NCBI RefSeq assembly: GCF_023101665.1
Contig: NZ_CP082161.1
Span: 5,890,001-5,954,000, forward strand
From: Bradyrhizobium sp. 195
Lineage (GTDB): Bacteria > Pseudomonadota > Alphaproteobacteria > Rhizobiales > Xanthobacteraceae
Direction: 5' to 3'
DNA length: 64,000 bases
Made by a program: the position numbers and the translations under genes. The notes below the pieces were generated by a model, which worked only from the letters and a program-made list of their open reading frames with translations, ran no database searches and was not told the DNA's origin. Numbering within the stretch: the stretch's first letter is position 1; every line of letters begins with the position of its first letter. Below are positions 8,419-17,730 of the stretch, piece by piece.

Positions 8419-11400
8419 CTAGTCAAGAAATGGCAGCACGATCAGCCCGGCGGGATCAAGCCCGTGGCGGGCGCAGACATCGTGGGCCAGCGCGAAATAT
8501 CGGTCGGCCTCGGGCATGTCGCCTCGATCAAGGCTCAGTGTCGCGAGACCATCATAGCACGGAAAGAGCTGCTGCGGTTCGCCGGTTTCGTTCGCCACCT
8601 CGATTGCCTCATTGTAGCAGAGGGCGGCCAGATCGGGGCGGAAATGGCATTGATGAATTTGCCCGAGCACGATCAAGGGCACGGAGAGATGTTCCCGCTG
8701 ATCGAGCGCACGGTCGATTTCGATCGCCTTCTCCGCAGCCGGCACCCCCTCCTCGGTACATCTGTCCGTGAAGGTGCAACAAGCAACGGCAAAATTGGCG
8801 AGAAGACGCGCCTGGAAGCCGAGATCCCCGATCCGACACGCGACATCCAGTCCACGCCGGCAGACCTCCACGGCTTTCGCCGGGTCGACAATCGTGTAGA
8901 GCACACCGAGATTGGTGTAGCCGCGGCAGGCGACGTTAAGAAGGCCGGCGGCTTCGGCGGCTGCGACACTTTGCTCTACCTCGCGCACCGCCTCCTGGTG
9001 TCGTCCAACCCGCGCCAGTGCAACTCCCTTGGTATTGAGAGCCTCCGCAATGGCGCGCGCCGCCTCGAGCACGGCGTGCTTGTCGGCGTCGGCAGGCACG
9101 GATCGCGCATAGCCGAGCGCCTCCTCTGCCCAGCTCGCGGCGGCCACGTGATCGCCGGTGCGAAACGCGAGACGGCCGCGCTCCTGCAAGAGATGCGCCC
9201 ACTCGATGGGCGCGTCGATCCCTCCAAGCAGTTTGGCAGCCTCGGCGTAATGCGTCTCCGCCTTGATCCGCTTGCCGGCGTCCCACAGCAATCGGCCAAG
9301 CTTGCGGAGAATCCGCGCTTCGCCGATCCGGTCCTCCGCGGCGCGGTACCCCTCCAACGCGCTTTGATAGTGCTCCTCGGCCGTATTCCGCCGGCCAGCC
9401 GCACCACAAAGGTCCGCAATCCGCTCGTACAGGACCAGACGGTCCGGCTCCCGTTCGCCGCTGGCCAATAGCACGGCGAGGGCCTGTCGGTAGAGACGGA
9501 TGGCATCGTCATTGGCATAGCTCGCGCGTGCGCGGTCGCCGGCCGCGCGCAGATAGCGCGCGCCCTTCGGCTTGCTCGCGCTCAGACTGAAGTGATGTCC
9601 GAGCAGTATGAGATCCTCGAGGCGCTCGGGCTCATTGCCATAGAGCCGCTCCAGCGCGGCACCAATCCGTCCGTGAAGCTCGATCCGGCGCTGCAGAAGC
9701 AGGTTTTGATAGATCACGTCCTGAAGCATGGTTTGCGTAAAACGGTAGGTGCGCAGCGAAATCGAGTTCGAACCCGCGATCTCCTCGATGATCTCCGCGT
9801 CGCATAGAAGTTCGAGCCCTACTTCAACCCTCGCTGGCTCGGTTGCCGCCGCACCAAGCACACCCGCATCAAGACGCGGGCCGATCACCGCGGCCTCCTG
9901 CGCCAGGAGGCGGACCTGGTGCGGCAACCGGTCGAGGCGCGCCAGCAACAAAGCCTGAATGCTTGCCGGAATATCGGCCGCGGCTTCATCCGACTTCACC
10001 CGCCACTGCGCGCCGTCGCGTTCCAGGGTGCCGGCCTCGATGAGGCCGCGTATGATCTCCTCGAGGAAAAGCGGATTGCCGCCGGCGCGATCGAGGATCC
10101 GACTGAACAGACGTCCCGGCGGTTCACGCCAACCGTGCCTGAAGTAGGCCGCGAGCAGCCTCTGTCCGTCAGCATCGCCAAGCGGAGGCAGCCGAAGGGT
10201 CGTGTGACTGATCCTGCTCGAACCGAGCTGCTCCAGTTCCAGCGTCGGCCGATGCGTAAACAGCAGCATCAGCCGCGTCCGCTCAAGTCGGTCCATCAGG
10301 AACCGCAACGCTTCAAGTGAGACCGCATCGGCCCAGTGCAGATCCTCGACGATGATCAGCAGCGGCGACAGTGCCAGGCGGCGTTCGAAGATGGTTCGAA
10401 TCGCGAAGAATATCTGCCGGCGTAGCTGTTCGGGCTCGACATGCCTGAGCAGGGCGTTGGGGTCGCCGATGCCGAGTACGTGCAGATAGAGGGGCATCAG
10501 GCGGGCGGCTTCGTCAGTCGCGAGGCCAAGCTCCGACAGCGCTTCCGCGACCTTCGCCTCCGCCTCTGCAGCGCAGGCCTTCTGTGCGATGCCATAAGCG
10601 CTACGCAGCACGGCGGCGAGTGCGCCGTAAGACTGTTCGCCGAGCGGCGAGCAGACCGCCCGCCGGACCGCCAAGTCTGCGAAGCGATCCTCATCACGGA
10701 TACGGGCGAGGAATTCGTCGACCAGCCGCGTTTTCCCAATGCCCGCTTCGCCAATCAGCCGCACCAGTTGAGCCGCGCCGTCGCGCGCGCGATCAAGGCT
10801 GCCGATCACGCGCGCAAGCTCGGCGTCGCGCCCGACCAGCGGTGCATCAAGGCCCAGCGTGTCGAGGCCGCGTGCCGCGCGGGGCGTATCGAGCGGTCCC
10901 TTCAGGCGATGGACCAGAACGCTGCCCATCTTGCCCTTGAGCGAGACCTCGCCAAGCGAGTCATAGGAGAACGCATGCCGCGTCAGACGGTGGGTCAGCG
11001 GCCCGACCAGCACCTCGCCCGGCGCCGCCATCGACTGCAACCGCTGCGCGGTATTCACGGTATCGCCGGTCACCGAAAAGGATTTGGCAACGCCCACACC
11101 TAACCCGCCCGCGACGACGTGGCCGGTGTTGATGCCGACATGGAGCAGCAGCGGTGAACCGGCATAGGCTTTTGCGCGCTCGCTGAGGCGCGCCGTCCGG
11201 CTGATCATGTCGAGGGCAGCGCGGACCGCCCGCTCGGGATCGTCCTCGTGCGCGGCCGGCGCACCAAACAGCGCGAGCAGCGCATCGCCGATGAATTTGT
11301 CCACGAAGCCGCCAAAGCTCTGCACCGCGGCCGTCAGTTCCTCGAACAATTGGTTCTGAAGCGTCTGCATGACCTCGGGGTCGAGCCGCTCGCTCATCGC

Positions 11401-11736
11401 AGTGAAGCCGCTGAGGTCGGCAAACAGCACGGTGATGGTGCGGCGGTTTGCTTCGCTGTCGATCCTGTCAGACTGCGGGCGACATGCTTGTTGCGGGTCG
11501 GCCAGCGGTGCCAGCGGCGGCGAGGAGGCCCTGATCGGCGCTGTCGGCCGGCTCGGCCGCGCCTCTCCCCCGTCTTTGAGGGCCTCACCGACCAGGGCGC
11601 CGCATTTCGGGCAATAGGCGAAATCTGGTGCGCATGCATAGCCGCAGCCGGGGCACGCGTTGGGCTGCTTCGTGCCGCACTTCGGGCAGAAGGCAAAGCC
11701 GCTCTGAACCTCGGAACCGCAGCAAGAGCAGTTCAT
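8419..11736 (-). CDS. Multidomain regulator: zinc ribbons, class III adenylate/guanylate cyclase, AAA ATPase, TPR
   Basis: 1105 residues. Residues 3-50 hold two zinc ribbons (four CxxC pairs). Residues 97-280 are a class III cyclase domain with both metal aspartates (FADLSGF, D107; FIGDALLALFG, D151) and the VTGDTVNTAQRL segment. From 297 an AAA_16/AfsR-type NTPase begins, with Walker A GEAGIGKT (329-336) and a LLIIVEDLHWAD Walker B. The last 400 residues are helical TPR-like repeats. This is the soluble cyclase layout common in rhizobia, thought to make cAMP in response to a bound ligand or partner. No transmembrane helix. It heads an operon with the peroxiredoxin-like gene; the adjacent Crp-family remnant and the Crp gene at 16.7 kb are possible readouts. 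Confidence 0.88.
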   Translation of the reverse strand: MNCSCCGSEVQSGFAFCPKCGTKQPNACPGCGYACAPDFAYCPKCGALVGEALKDGGEARPSRPTAPIRASSPPLAPLADPQQACRPQSDRIDSEANRRTITVLFADLSGFTAMSERLDPEVMQTLQNQLFEELTAAVQSFGGFVDKFIGDALLALFGAPAAHEDDPERAVRAALDMISRTARLSERAKAYAGSPLLLHVGINTGHVVAGGLGVGVAKSFSVTGDTVNTAQRLQSMAAPGEVLVGPLTHRLTRHAFSYDSLGEVSLKGKMGSVLVHRLKGPLDTPRAARGLDTLGLDAPLVGRDAELARVIGSLDRARDGAAQLVRLIGEAGIGKTRLVDEFLARIRDEDRFADLAVRRAVCSPLGEQSYGALAAVLRSAYGIAQKACAAEAEAKVAEALSELGLATDEAARLMPLYLHVLGIGDPNALLRHVEPEQLRRQIFFAIRTIFERRLALSPLLIIVEDLHWADAVSLEALRFLMDRLERTRLMLLFTHRPTLELEQLGSSRISHTTLRLPPLGDADGQRLLAAYFRHGWREPPGRLFSRILDRAGGNPLFLEEIIRGLIEAGTLERDGAQWRVKSDEAAADIPASIQALLLARLDRLPHQVRLLAQEAAVIGPRLDAGVLGAAATEPARVEVGLELLCDAEIIEEIAGSNSISLRTYRFTQTMLQDVIYQNLLLQRRIELHGRIGAALERLYGNEPERLEDLILLGHHFSLSASKPKGARYLRAAGDRARASYANDDAIRLYRQALAVLLASGEREPDRLVLYERIADLCGAAGRRNTAEEHYQSALEGYRAAEDRIGEARILRKLGRLLWDAGKRIKAETHYAEAAKLLGGIDAPIEWAHLLQERGRLAFRTGDHVAAASWAEEALGYARSVPADADKHAVLEAARAIAEALNTKGVALARVGRHQEAVREVEQSVAAAEAAGLLNVACRGYTNLGVLYTIVDPAKAVEVCRRGLDVACRIGDLGFQARLLANFAVACCTFTDRCTEEGVPAAEKAIEIDRALDQREHLSVPLIVLGQIHQCHFRPDLAALCYNEAIEVANETGEPQQLFPCYDGLATLSLDRGDMPEADRYFALAHDVCARHGLDPAGLIVLPFLD

Positions 11737-11859
11737 GGGTCAAGACCCCGCGAAAGCCGCGACGGCACGATCTACTGGACTACCGGATGGAGCCAGGAAC
11801 CCGGCGAGCATGGGCTCGTTGCATGGGAAGAGCAAGCGGTGGTTGGTTAACGGACGTGG

Positions 11860-11990
11860 TCGCGGCTTCACTCCTCGCCGCAACTGCGCAGTCTTCAATG
11901 TCGGGGACAGTGACCTCGCCATACGCCGGCCGCAACACCCCCTCCTTCTCCAGCCGGTTCGTGCGCGGCGGCGCATTGATATGCATAGCG
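11860..11990 (-). pseudogene. Remnant of a Crp/Fnr-family C-terminal DNA-binding domain
   Basis: The minus-strand frame through 11977-11894 encodes NAPPRTNRLEKEGVLRPAYG followed by EVTVPDIE. It aligns with the end of the intact Crp-family protein at 16723-17397, which reads NANRALNRLEKEGLLRLEYG followed by GVTILDIE. Shared blocks are NA, NRLEKEG, LR, YG, VT and DIE. The frame has no start of its own, no cAMP-binding domain, and runs into the stop codon of the CHAT gene (11991). This explains most of the 254-base space between the cyclase and CHAT genes. Confidence 0.7.
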
Positions 11991-14900
11991 CTACATGGCG
12001 CCGTTCCCCACCAGCACGAACGGCGCCCAGATGCCGGGCTGCGCATTCGCGCCACCCTTCGCAATCAGGGCCGAGATCGAGCGACGCAGCGCCTCGGCGC
12101 GGCCGATGTCGGGATGTGCGTTGAGGGCATCGATCGTGCCGGTCGTGATGATCACCGCCGCATCGGAGTTGACCGCCCAGTGCGACACGAGCAGCGCGCG
12201 CGTACCTGCATAGAAGAAGGCGCGCGCGAGACCTGAGAAGGCCTCCGAATTGGCCGCCTGGCCACCGGCGGTGTTGCAGGCCGACAGGATCACCCATTCG
12301 GCATCGAGCTTGAGGCCCGAAATCTCCGACGACGAGAGATAGCCGTCATCGGCTTGCGTCGCGGCCATTGGCGGACTCAGGATCAAGCCGGGTTCGATCG
12401 AGCCGCGCACCTGCCCCGCAAGCGCGCCATGCGTCGCGAAATGCAGGATGCGATATTTTGCGAGATCGCCGCTCTGGCTGAACGTCTTCATCTTCGTCTC
12501 GGACGCATCATTGGCGAGCAGGACATCGCCTTTGACGGGCGCGAAGGTGCCAGCCACCGCGCACAATTCGAGCGCGGTTTCCGGCAGCGGCATCTGGCGC
12601 CTGAGTTGCGCAATGTCCGCCGCGCCGCCCGACAGCGCGTCGACGGCACGCAAGCTTCTTTGCGCGACCTGGCTCGCCTGCGTCGGGATGGCCGCGCAGG
12701 TCTGGATCTGGCGCGCCAGCTTGGCGCGTGAGATCGAAAGATCGCTGCGGCCATCGCCGTCGAGCGTCGGATTGCCGACGCCAAGAAACGGTTTCGACGC
12801 CGCGCTCCTGCGCCCAACCTGGCGTAGCGCCTTGAGGCTGGAGACGGAGGGCAAGACGGTGGTCGCAAATCGCCTGACCAGCCAGGGCGCCCTCGTGAGG
12901 TCTCCACCTGCCGTGGGCTTGTCCGTCAGCAAAACCTGGAAAGGCAGCGTCGCCAGTGGGCCCGACGGCACCAGGATCAGCTCCTTGCCATCGATCTCGC
13001 GCGCGACCGGACCAAGCAGGGCCTGGTAGAGCGCAAAGGCGCGCTCCTGATCGAACGGCAGCGGTTCGTCTGCGCCCAGCGGAGTCTTGCGGCCGAGCTT
13101 CTGAGGGCACGTCGATGCCTTGTCCAGCCATGCCTCCGCGTCGAGACCGCAACGCAGCGCGCCGACGGCCTCGTTGACCTGCCTTTCACCGAGATCGGCC
13201 GCATGCCAACGCACATCCGAGCGCGTCACCGTCCAGACAAAAGTGGTACGCGACGTCGTCGCGAACAGCACCATCGCCTCGTTGGGACGAAGCTGCTTCT
13301 GGACATCCTCGATCGCGATCGGCGTCTTGGTCACCAGCGCCGCATAGTCCGGAAACTGGGCGGCGATCGTGCGATCCAATTCCCGGATTTGATTTGCGAT
13401 GGCCGAGGCACGGGCGCGGAGCGCTTGTTCGGCGGCGGCATTGCGCGCGGCATTGGCTTGCGAGATCGCCGCCACCAGCATCTTGTCGGTCGCGACCGCT
13501 TGCGCGCCGAGATCCTGCCGTTCTCGAACGCGCGCCGCGAGATCCCCGCTGCCATCCGCGACCCGGGCCGACATCCCCGCGATCGCGCGCGCTGCCTGCT
13601 CGTCACCGATCCACTGTGCCGCCTCGAACGCCTGCGACCGCAACGCGCCCTTCTGCTCGTCAGTGGCGCCGCGCGCGAGGTTGTAGGCGGCAACGATCAG
13701 GCCCGGATATGGATTGGTGTCTTCATGGGCCCTGAGATCGCCGCGGCCCTCCTCCCCGAACTCCGCGGCACGGCGGCCGTTCTGGATCGCCACCGCGTGC
13801 GCGAACGCATCGCGGGCCTGTTGCCAATCCTTCAAATCGATATGATGGGCGCCGAGATTGGCAAAACTGTTGGCGATATCAGGATGCATCTCGCCGAGAG
13901 CGCGCAGGCGAATATCCGGCGCGCGTTTCAGGAGCGGCTCGGCCTCCTGCGCCCGGCCGGTGCTGTCCAGGATGACGGCCAGATTGTTCAGGCTGTTGGC
14001 GACAAGCGGATGGGAGGCGCCGAGGACGGCTTCGCGCAGCGCAAGCGAGCGGCGCGCGAACGGTTCGGCCTCGGCGTACCGATCGCCGTCGCCCATCAGC
14101 GTCACCAGGTTGTCGAGAGCGATGGCGACGTCGAGATGGCCAGGACCGAGGGCTTTCTCGCGAATGACGAGCGATTTGCGCAAGAGCTGCTCGGCCTCCT
14201 GCTTGCGATTGAGATGGGTCCAGGCCTCCGCGAGATTGTTCAGCGCCGTCGCTACGTTCGGATGCGCCGCTCCAAAACTCTTTTCCTGAATGGCGAGCGC
14301 CCGTGTCAGCAGCCCCTCGGCCTCCGCGTCCCGGCCCTCGCGTGAAAACACCAAGGCGAGATTGTTCAAGCTCGCGGCGACGTCAGGATGATCGGGTCCC
14401 AGCGCCTTCTCCCTGATGGCCAGGGCTCGCCGGGCCAGCTGCTCGGCGTCCTGAAGCCGGCCCTGCGCGCGCCGGAGCTCGCCGAAATTGCTCAGCGCCG
14501 CCGTCAGATAGATGCTGTTAGGGCCATGCTGCTTTTCCTGGAGAGCGAGCGCTTCGGCAAAGTTCGCTTCGGCCTCGTGCAACCGGCCTTGCGCACGATT
14601 GACCTCCGCGATGTTGTTCAGGGTTACCGGGATCATGATATCGGCCTGTCCCGGCGACTTCCTGAACACCGCAAGGGCGCGACTGAACATGTCGAGCGCC
14701 TCGGTCTCCTTCATCTGACGGTGACGGAGATTGCCGAGCTGCATGCGCGCCATTGCCGTCGTGAGGTGGTCCGAGCCCAGCACGCTCTCGTCGATGGCGA
14801 TGGCGCGTGACATATCCCGCTCGGCCTCGCTCAGCCGGTTGAGGCCGAGCTCGATCTGGCCGAGCGTGCCGAGCACGGCGGCGACCTCGGGATGATTGGG

Positions 14901-15230
14901 TCCGAGGCTCTTCTCGCGAATCGCAAGTGCCCGCCGCAGCACGGCTTCGGCCTCGGTCGTCTCGCCTTGCGCCTGGAGCGACTGGCCCAGCACCACCAGC
15001 GTGGTTGCCGTCAGCGGCGACTGTCGGCCCGAGCTCTTCTCGGACTCGGCGACGAGCTTTCGTGCCAGCCCGACCGCCTCGCCATAACGGCCTTCCTTGG
15101 CCAGCGACGTGATGCGCTGCATCAGCGTCAGCATGTCCTGTGGTCCAGCCCGGCAGGGCAACACGAGGACGCTCATGAGAATCAGGGAACCCAGAAGCCG
15201 TGCGGCAAACGTCTGCCAACGTACCCACAT
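11991..15230 (-). CDS. Exported TPR-repeat protein with C-terminal CHAT protease-like domain
   Basis: 1079 residues. A signal peptide is present (LLGSLILMSVLVLPCRA, cleavage near residue 28). Residues about 30-480 are at least nine tandem TPR/Kinesin-light-chain repeats of about 42 residues with the recurrent pattern AxREKxLGPxHPxVAxxLNNLA. A helical linker follows, then a CHAT domain from about 740 to the end with His934 in HFATHG and Cys985 in LSACNT, the expected catalytic dyad of this caspase-like peptidase fold. Family members are common in Bradyrhizobium but their substrates are unknown. Export with an intact dyad suggests a periplasmic or surface protease. The 3' end abuts a Crp remnant. 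Confidence 0.85.
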   Translation of the reverse strand: MWVRWQTFAARLLGSLILMSVLVLPCRAGPQDMLTLMQRITSLAKEGRYGEAVGLARKLVAESEKSSGRQSPLTATTLVVLGQSLQAQGETTEAEAVLRRALAIREKSLGPNHPEVAAVLGTLGQIELGLNRLSEAERDMSRAIAIDESVLGSDHLTTAMARMQLGNLRHRQMKETEALDMFSRALAVFRKSPGQADIMIPVTLNNIAEVNRAQGRLHEAEANFAEALALQEKQHGPNSIYLTAALSNFGELRRAQGRLQDAEQLARRALAIREKALGPDHPDVAASLNNLALVFSREGRDAEAEGLLTRALAIQEKSFGAAHPNVATALNNLAEAWTHLNRKQEAEQLLRKSLVIREKALGPGHLDVAIALDNLVTLMGDGDRYAEAEPFARRSLALREAVLGASHPLVANSLNNLAVILDSTGRAQEAEPLLKRAPDIRLRALGEMHPDIANSFANLGAHHIDLKDWQQARDAFAHAVAIQNGRRAAEFGEEGRGDLRAHEDTNPYPGLIVAAYNLARGATDEQKGALRSQAFEAAQWIGDEQAARAIAGMSARVADGSGDLAARVRERQDLGAQAVATDKMLVAAISQANAARNAAAEQALRARASAIANQIRELDRTIAAQFPDYAALVTKTPIAIEDVQKQLRPNEAMVLFATTSRTTFVWTVTRSDVRWHAADLGERQVNEAVGALRCGLDAEAWLDKASTCPQKLGRKTPLGADEPLPFDQERAFALYQALLGPVAREIDGKELILVPSGPLATLPFQVLLTDKPTAGGDLTRAPWLVRRFATTVLPSVSSLKALRQVGRRSAASKPFLGVGNPTLDGDGRSDLSISRAKLARQIQTCAAIPTQASQVAQRSLRAVDALSGGAADIAQLRRQMPLPETALELCAVAGTFAPVKGDVLLANDASETKMKTFSQSGDLAKYRILHFATHGALAGQVRGSIEPGLILSPPMAATQADDGYLSSSEISGLKLDAEWVILSACNTAGGQAANSEAFSGLARAFFYAGTRALLVSHWAVNSDAAVIITTGTIDALNAHPDIGRAEALRRSISALIAKGGANAQPGIWAPFVLVGNGAM

Positions 15231-15463
15231 GCTGTGATCGCTCCGCTCCCCCGAGCCCGCCAGCTCTTAGGGCCACAGCAAGATGAAAACTATGTGACCG
15301 CGTCATACGTCGGCGGAAGGGGCAACCGGGAGCCCTCGGGGGGCGGGTCGTCGCGCATGGCGGCATGCGGCAGCTTCGATTGACACCGGCATCACCGGCG
15401 CTAGGTTCTCGCGCAGAAGAAAAAACAAGGCAAAGGAATCGCCGTGACACGCGTCATCGCGTC

Positions 15464-16726
15464 TTGAGCGCAGCCGCGCGGCCGTCGGCACTCGCGCCAT
15501 TTCGCATTCGCAATTATCGCTTCCAGTGGCCGTCCGACCTGCTCACCTCCTGGGCGTTCGAGGTCGAGACGCTGGTGCTCGGCTGGTACATCCTGGTCGA
15601 GACCGGCTCGGTGCTCCTGCTGACCGTGCTTGCCTCGCTCCAATTCGTCGGGACATTGGTCGCCCCGGTGTTCGGCATGATCGGCGACCGCATGGGCCAT
15701 CGCGATCTCCTGGTCGTGATGCGTCTTGCCTATACGGTGCTGTCGTCGACCATCATGGTTCTGGCGCTGACCGGTCATCTGTCGCCGCTAAGCGTCATGA
15801 TCATCGTCGCGATCATGGGCCTGATTCGTCCCTCCGATCTCGGCGTCCGGGGCGCGCTGCTCGCCGAGATCATGCCGGCCGAGCAGCTGGTGGGCGCCAT
15901 CAGCGTTGCGCGCACGACCCAAGACAGCGCCCGCATCGCTGGAGCGTTGACGGGCGCCGGGCTGTTTGCGCTCCTCGGCATCGGCCTCGTCTATGTGGCG
16001 ATCGCGTGCCTCTACTTCGCGGCCGCGCTTCTCATGCTCTGCCTGACCCGGCCGAAAAGGATCGTCACCACGAGCGATCTTCCCGCGGACAGCCGCGCCA
16101 TTTCGCGATTGTTCGGCGACCTCAAGGAGGGGATCGTCTACGCCTGGAACGGCCCGGGAATGCGCGCGGCGCTCTGCGTCGCCTTTCTGGCCAATCTCAC
16201 CGCTTTTCCTTTCACCGGCGGACTACTCCCTTACATCGCGCGGGAGATCTTTCAGACCGACCAGACCGGCCTCGGCTATCTCTCCGCGAGCTTCGCCGTC
16301 GGCTCACTGATCGGCTCCATCACGCTGAGCCTCGTCAGCGGACTGCGCATTGCCCGGCTCCTGATCGGCGCAACGCTGGCCTGGTACGCCATGCTGCTGG
16401 TATTCGTGGAGCTCAGGACCATGCCGGTCGCAATGGCCTGCCTCGTTCTCGCCGGCATCGCGCAGAGTATGTCGATGATCTCGGCGGCCGTGATCCTGAT
16501 GCGAACGGCGAGTGCGCATCTGCGCGGCCGCGTGATGGGCGTCCGCATGATGGTGATCTATGGCCTGCCGCTCGGACTGCTGGCCGCCGGCAGCCTGATC
16601 GACATCATCGGCTATTCCGCAACGGGCTCGCTTTATGCCGCCTCGGGGATCATCGCGATGCTGGCGATCGCGATCCGCTGGCGCGCTGATCTCTGGCCGG
16701 TGCACGCACCCGCCAATGCGCGCTAG
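15464..16726 (+). CDS. MFS transporter (enterobactin-exporter/DUF894-like group)
   Basis: About 420 residues from the TTG at 15464; the frame is open to an ATG at 15365. Twelve hydrophobic segments with the MFS motif GDRMGHRDLLVVMR after helix 2 and a second-half repeat. N-terminal PFRIRNYRFQWPSDLLTSWAFEVETLVLGWY resembles the MFS_3/EntS group of exporters. Substrate unknown. The start is uncertain: a ribosome site AAAGGAA (15432-15438) precedes a GTG at 15444 that opens only a 7-codon frame ending in TGA overlapping the TTG. The 3' end overlaps the convergent Crp gene by 4 bases. Confidence 0.85.
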   Translation: MSAAARPSALAPFRIRNYRFQWPSDLLTSWAFEVETLVLGWYILVETGSVLLLTVLASLQFVGTLVAPVFGMIGDRMGHRDLLVVMRLAYTVLSSTIMVLALTGHLSPLSVMIIVAIMGLIRPSDLGVRGALLAEIMPAEQLVGAISVARTTQDSARIAGALTGAGLFALLGIGLVYVAIACLYFAAALLMLCLTRPKRIVTTSDLPADSRAISRLFGDLKEGIVYAWNGPGMRAALCVAFLANLTAFPFTGGLLPYIAREIFQTDQTGLGYLSASFAVGSLIGSITLSLVSGLRIARLLIGATLAWYAMLLVFVELRTMPVAMACLVLAGIAQSMSMISAAVILMRTASAHLRGRVMGVRMMVIYGLPLGLLAAGSLIDIIGYSATGSLYAASGIIAMLAIAIRWRADLWPVHAPANAR

Positions 16727-17397
16727 TCCCCATACCCGCGCAGTCGCTCGATATCGAGGATGGTGACGCCGCCATATTCCAGCCGCAGCAGCCCCTCCTT
16801 CTCCAGCCGATTCAGCGCGCGATTGGCGTTCTGGCGGGACATGCCGGAGAGCGCGCCGATCTCCTCCTGGGTGATCTCCAGGTGCGCGGTCGATTCCGGA
16901 TAGAGGATCGGGTTGTACAGCGAAGCAATGCTGCGGGCGAGGCGCGCGGTGGCGTCCAGAGTGCGGTTGACCTCGAGCATGCCGATGAACTGGCCGAGCC
17001 GTTCGTTGAGCTGGCGCACCAGAAAGCGGTTGAACCCGACGCTGTTCTCGAACAGCCACATGAAGGCGCTGCGTTCCATCAGGGCGACGCGGCTGTCGCG
17101 CAGCGCGACCACGTCATAGCGGCGCGGCTCGTTCTTGAGCACGCTGCCCTCGCCGAACCAGGCCCCTGCCGTCAGCCCGGCAAGGCTGGTCTCCTTGCCG
17201 TCCCGCGAGACCCCGCCCATGCGGGCAAGGCCGCCCACCATGCCGGCCCAATAGGCAAAAATATCGCCGCGCATGAACACGGTCTCGCCGGTGCCGTAGG
17301 AGCGCTCGGTGATTCCGGCACGCGCGACGTCAATCTCCGCTTGCGTGAGCTCGCGCGACCAGGCGGCGACGCGCTTCAGATGATCTTCTGAAATCAT
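16723..17397 (-). CDS. Crp/Fnr-family transcriptional regulator
   Basis: 224 residues from the ATG at 17397 (MISEDHLKRVAAW), which has a GGCGAG ahead of it; the frame extends upstream to 17505 without support. N-terminal cyclic-nucleotide-binding beta barrel (residues 15-125: GTGETVFMRGD, GAWFGEGSVL), then dimer helix (ENSVGFNRFLVRQLNERLGQFI) and a winged helix ITQEEIGALSGMSRQNANRALNRLEKEG. No Cys cluster, so not an oxygen-sensing Fnr. Effector may be cAMP, given the soluble cyclase nearby, but this is inference. Divergent from the second liv operon, with 333 bases between. Confidence 0.9.
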   Translation of the reverse strand: MISEDHLKRVAAWSRELTQAEIDVARAGITERSYGTGETVFMRGDIFAYWAGMVGGLARMGGVSRDGKETSLAGLTAGAWFGEGSVLKNEPRRYDVVALRDSRVALMERSAFMWLFENSVGFNRFLVRQLNERLGQFIGMLEVNRTLDATARLARSIASLYNPILYPESTAHLEITQEEIGALSGMSRQNANRALNRLEKEGLLRLEYGGVTILDIERLRGYGD

Positions 17398-17730
17398 GAT
17401 CTCGCCGCCAGCCGCACCGTTTCGTCGCTCCGCCTTCTGCTGCAATGCAGCATGATGATTTCGACCGCCATCCGACGAAAGATGAAGGCCACTGCCGCCC
17501 GGCAAACTTTGTCGCAGAATTGTCAGCCGCGAGACATTTCAAAATAGCGCTTTCCCCTATTGAGGACCACATCGGGCGATGCGGCTTTTGATCCCAAACG
17601 GGAACGGGAGTGGCGCGGTCCGGTCGAGACCATCTGCTGCATGGCCTCACCGGCACCACCGTACTAGGATCGCCGGGCAGGAACGGACGAAGAGCGCCGC
17701 TAAAAAGCGCCATCACCGGGAGGGTTTGGT
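17398..17730. promoter_or_regulatory. 333-base divergent spacer between crp-family gene and second liv operon
   Basis: Must hold the promoters of both flanking genes. The only feature I can name is a weak dyad TGTC-N8-GACA at 17521-17536, a loose fit to Crp-type sites, with AT-rich sequence next to it (17537-17545). I see no convincing sigma-70 boxes, ORF or repeat. Confidence 0.25.

Noticed and set aside
12354..12731. Possible defence island built on the CHAT gene
   Set aside because: No gasdermin, Argonaute, nuclease or other effector gene is adjacent, and the CHAT protein has a signal peptide.
13203..14345. 380-codon plus-strand frame
   Set aside because: Antisense to the CHAT-TPR gene, no motif; its repetitive look comes from the TPR repeats on the other strand.
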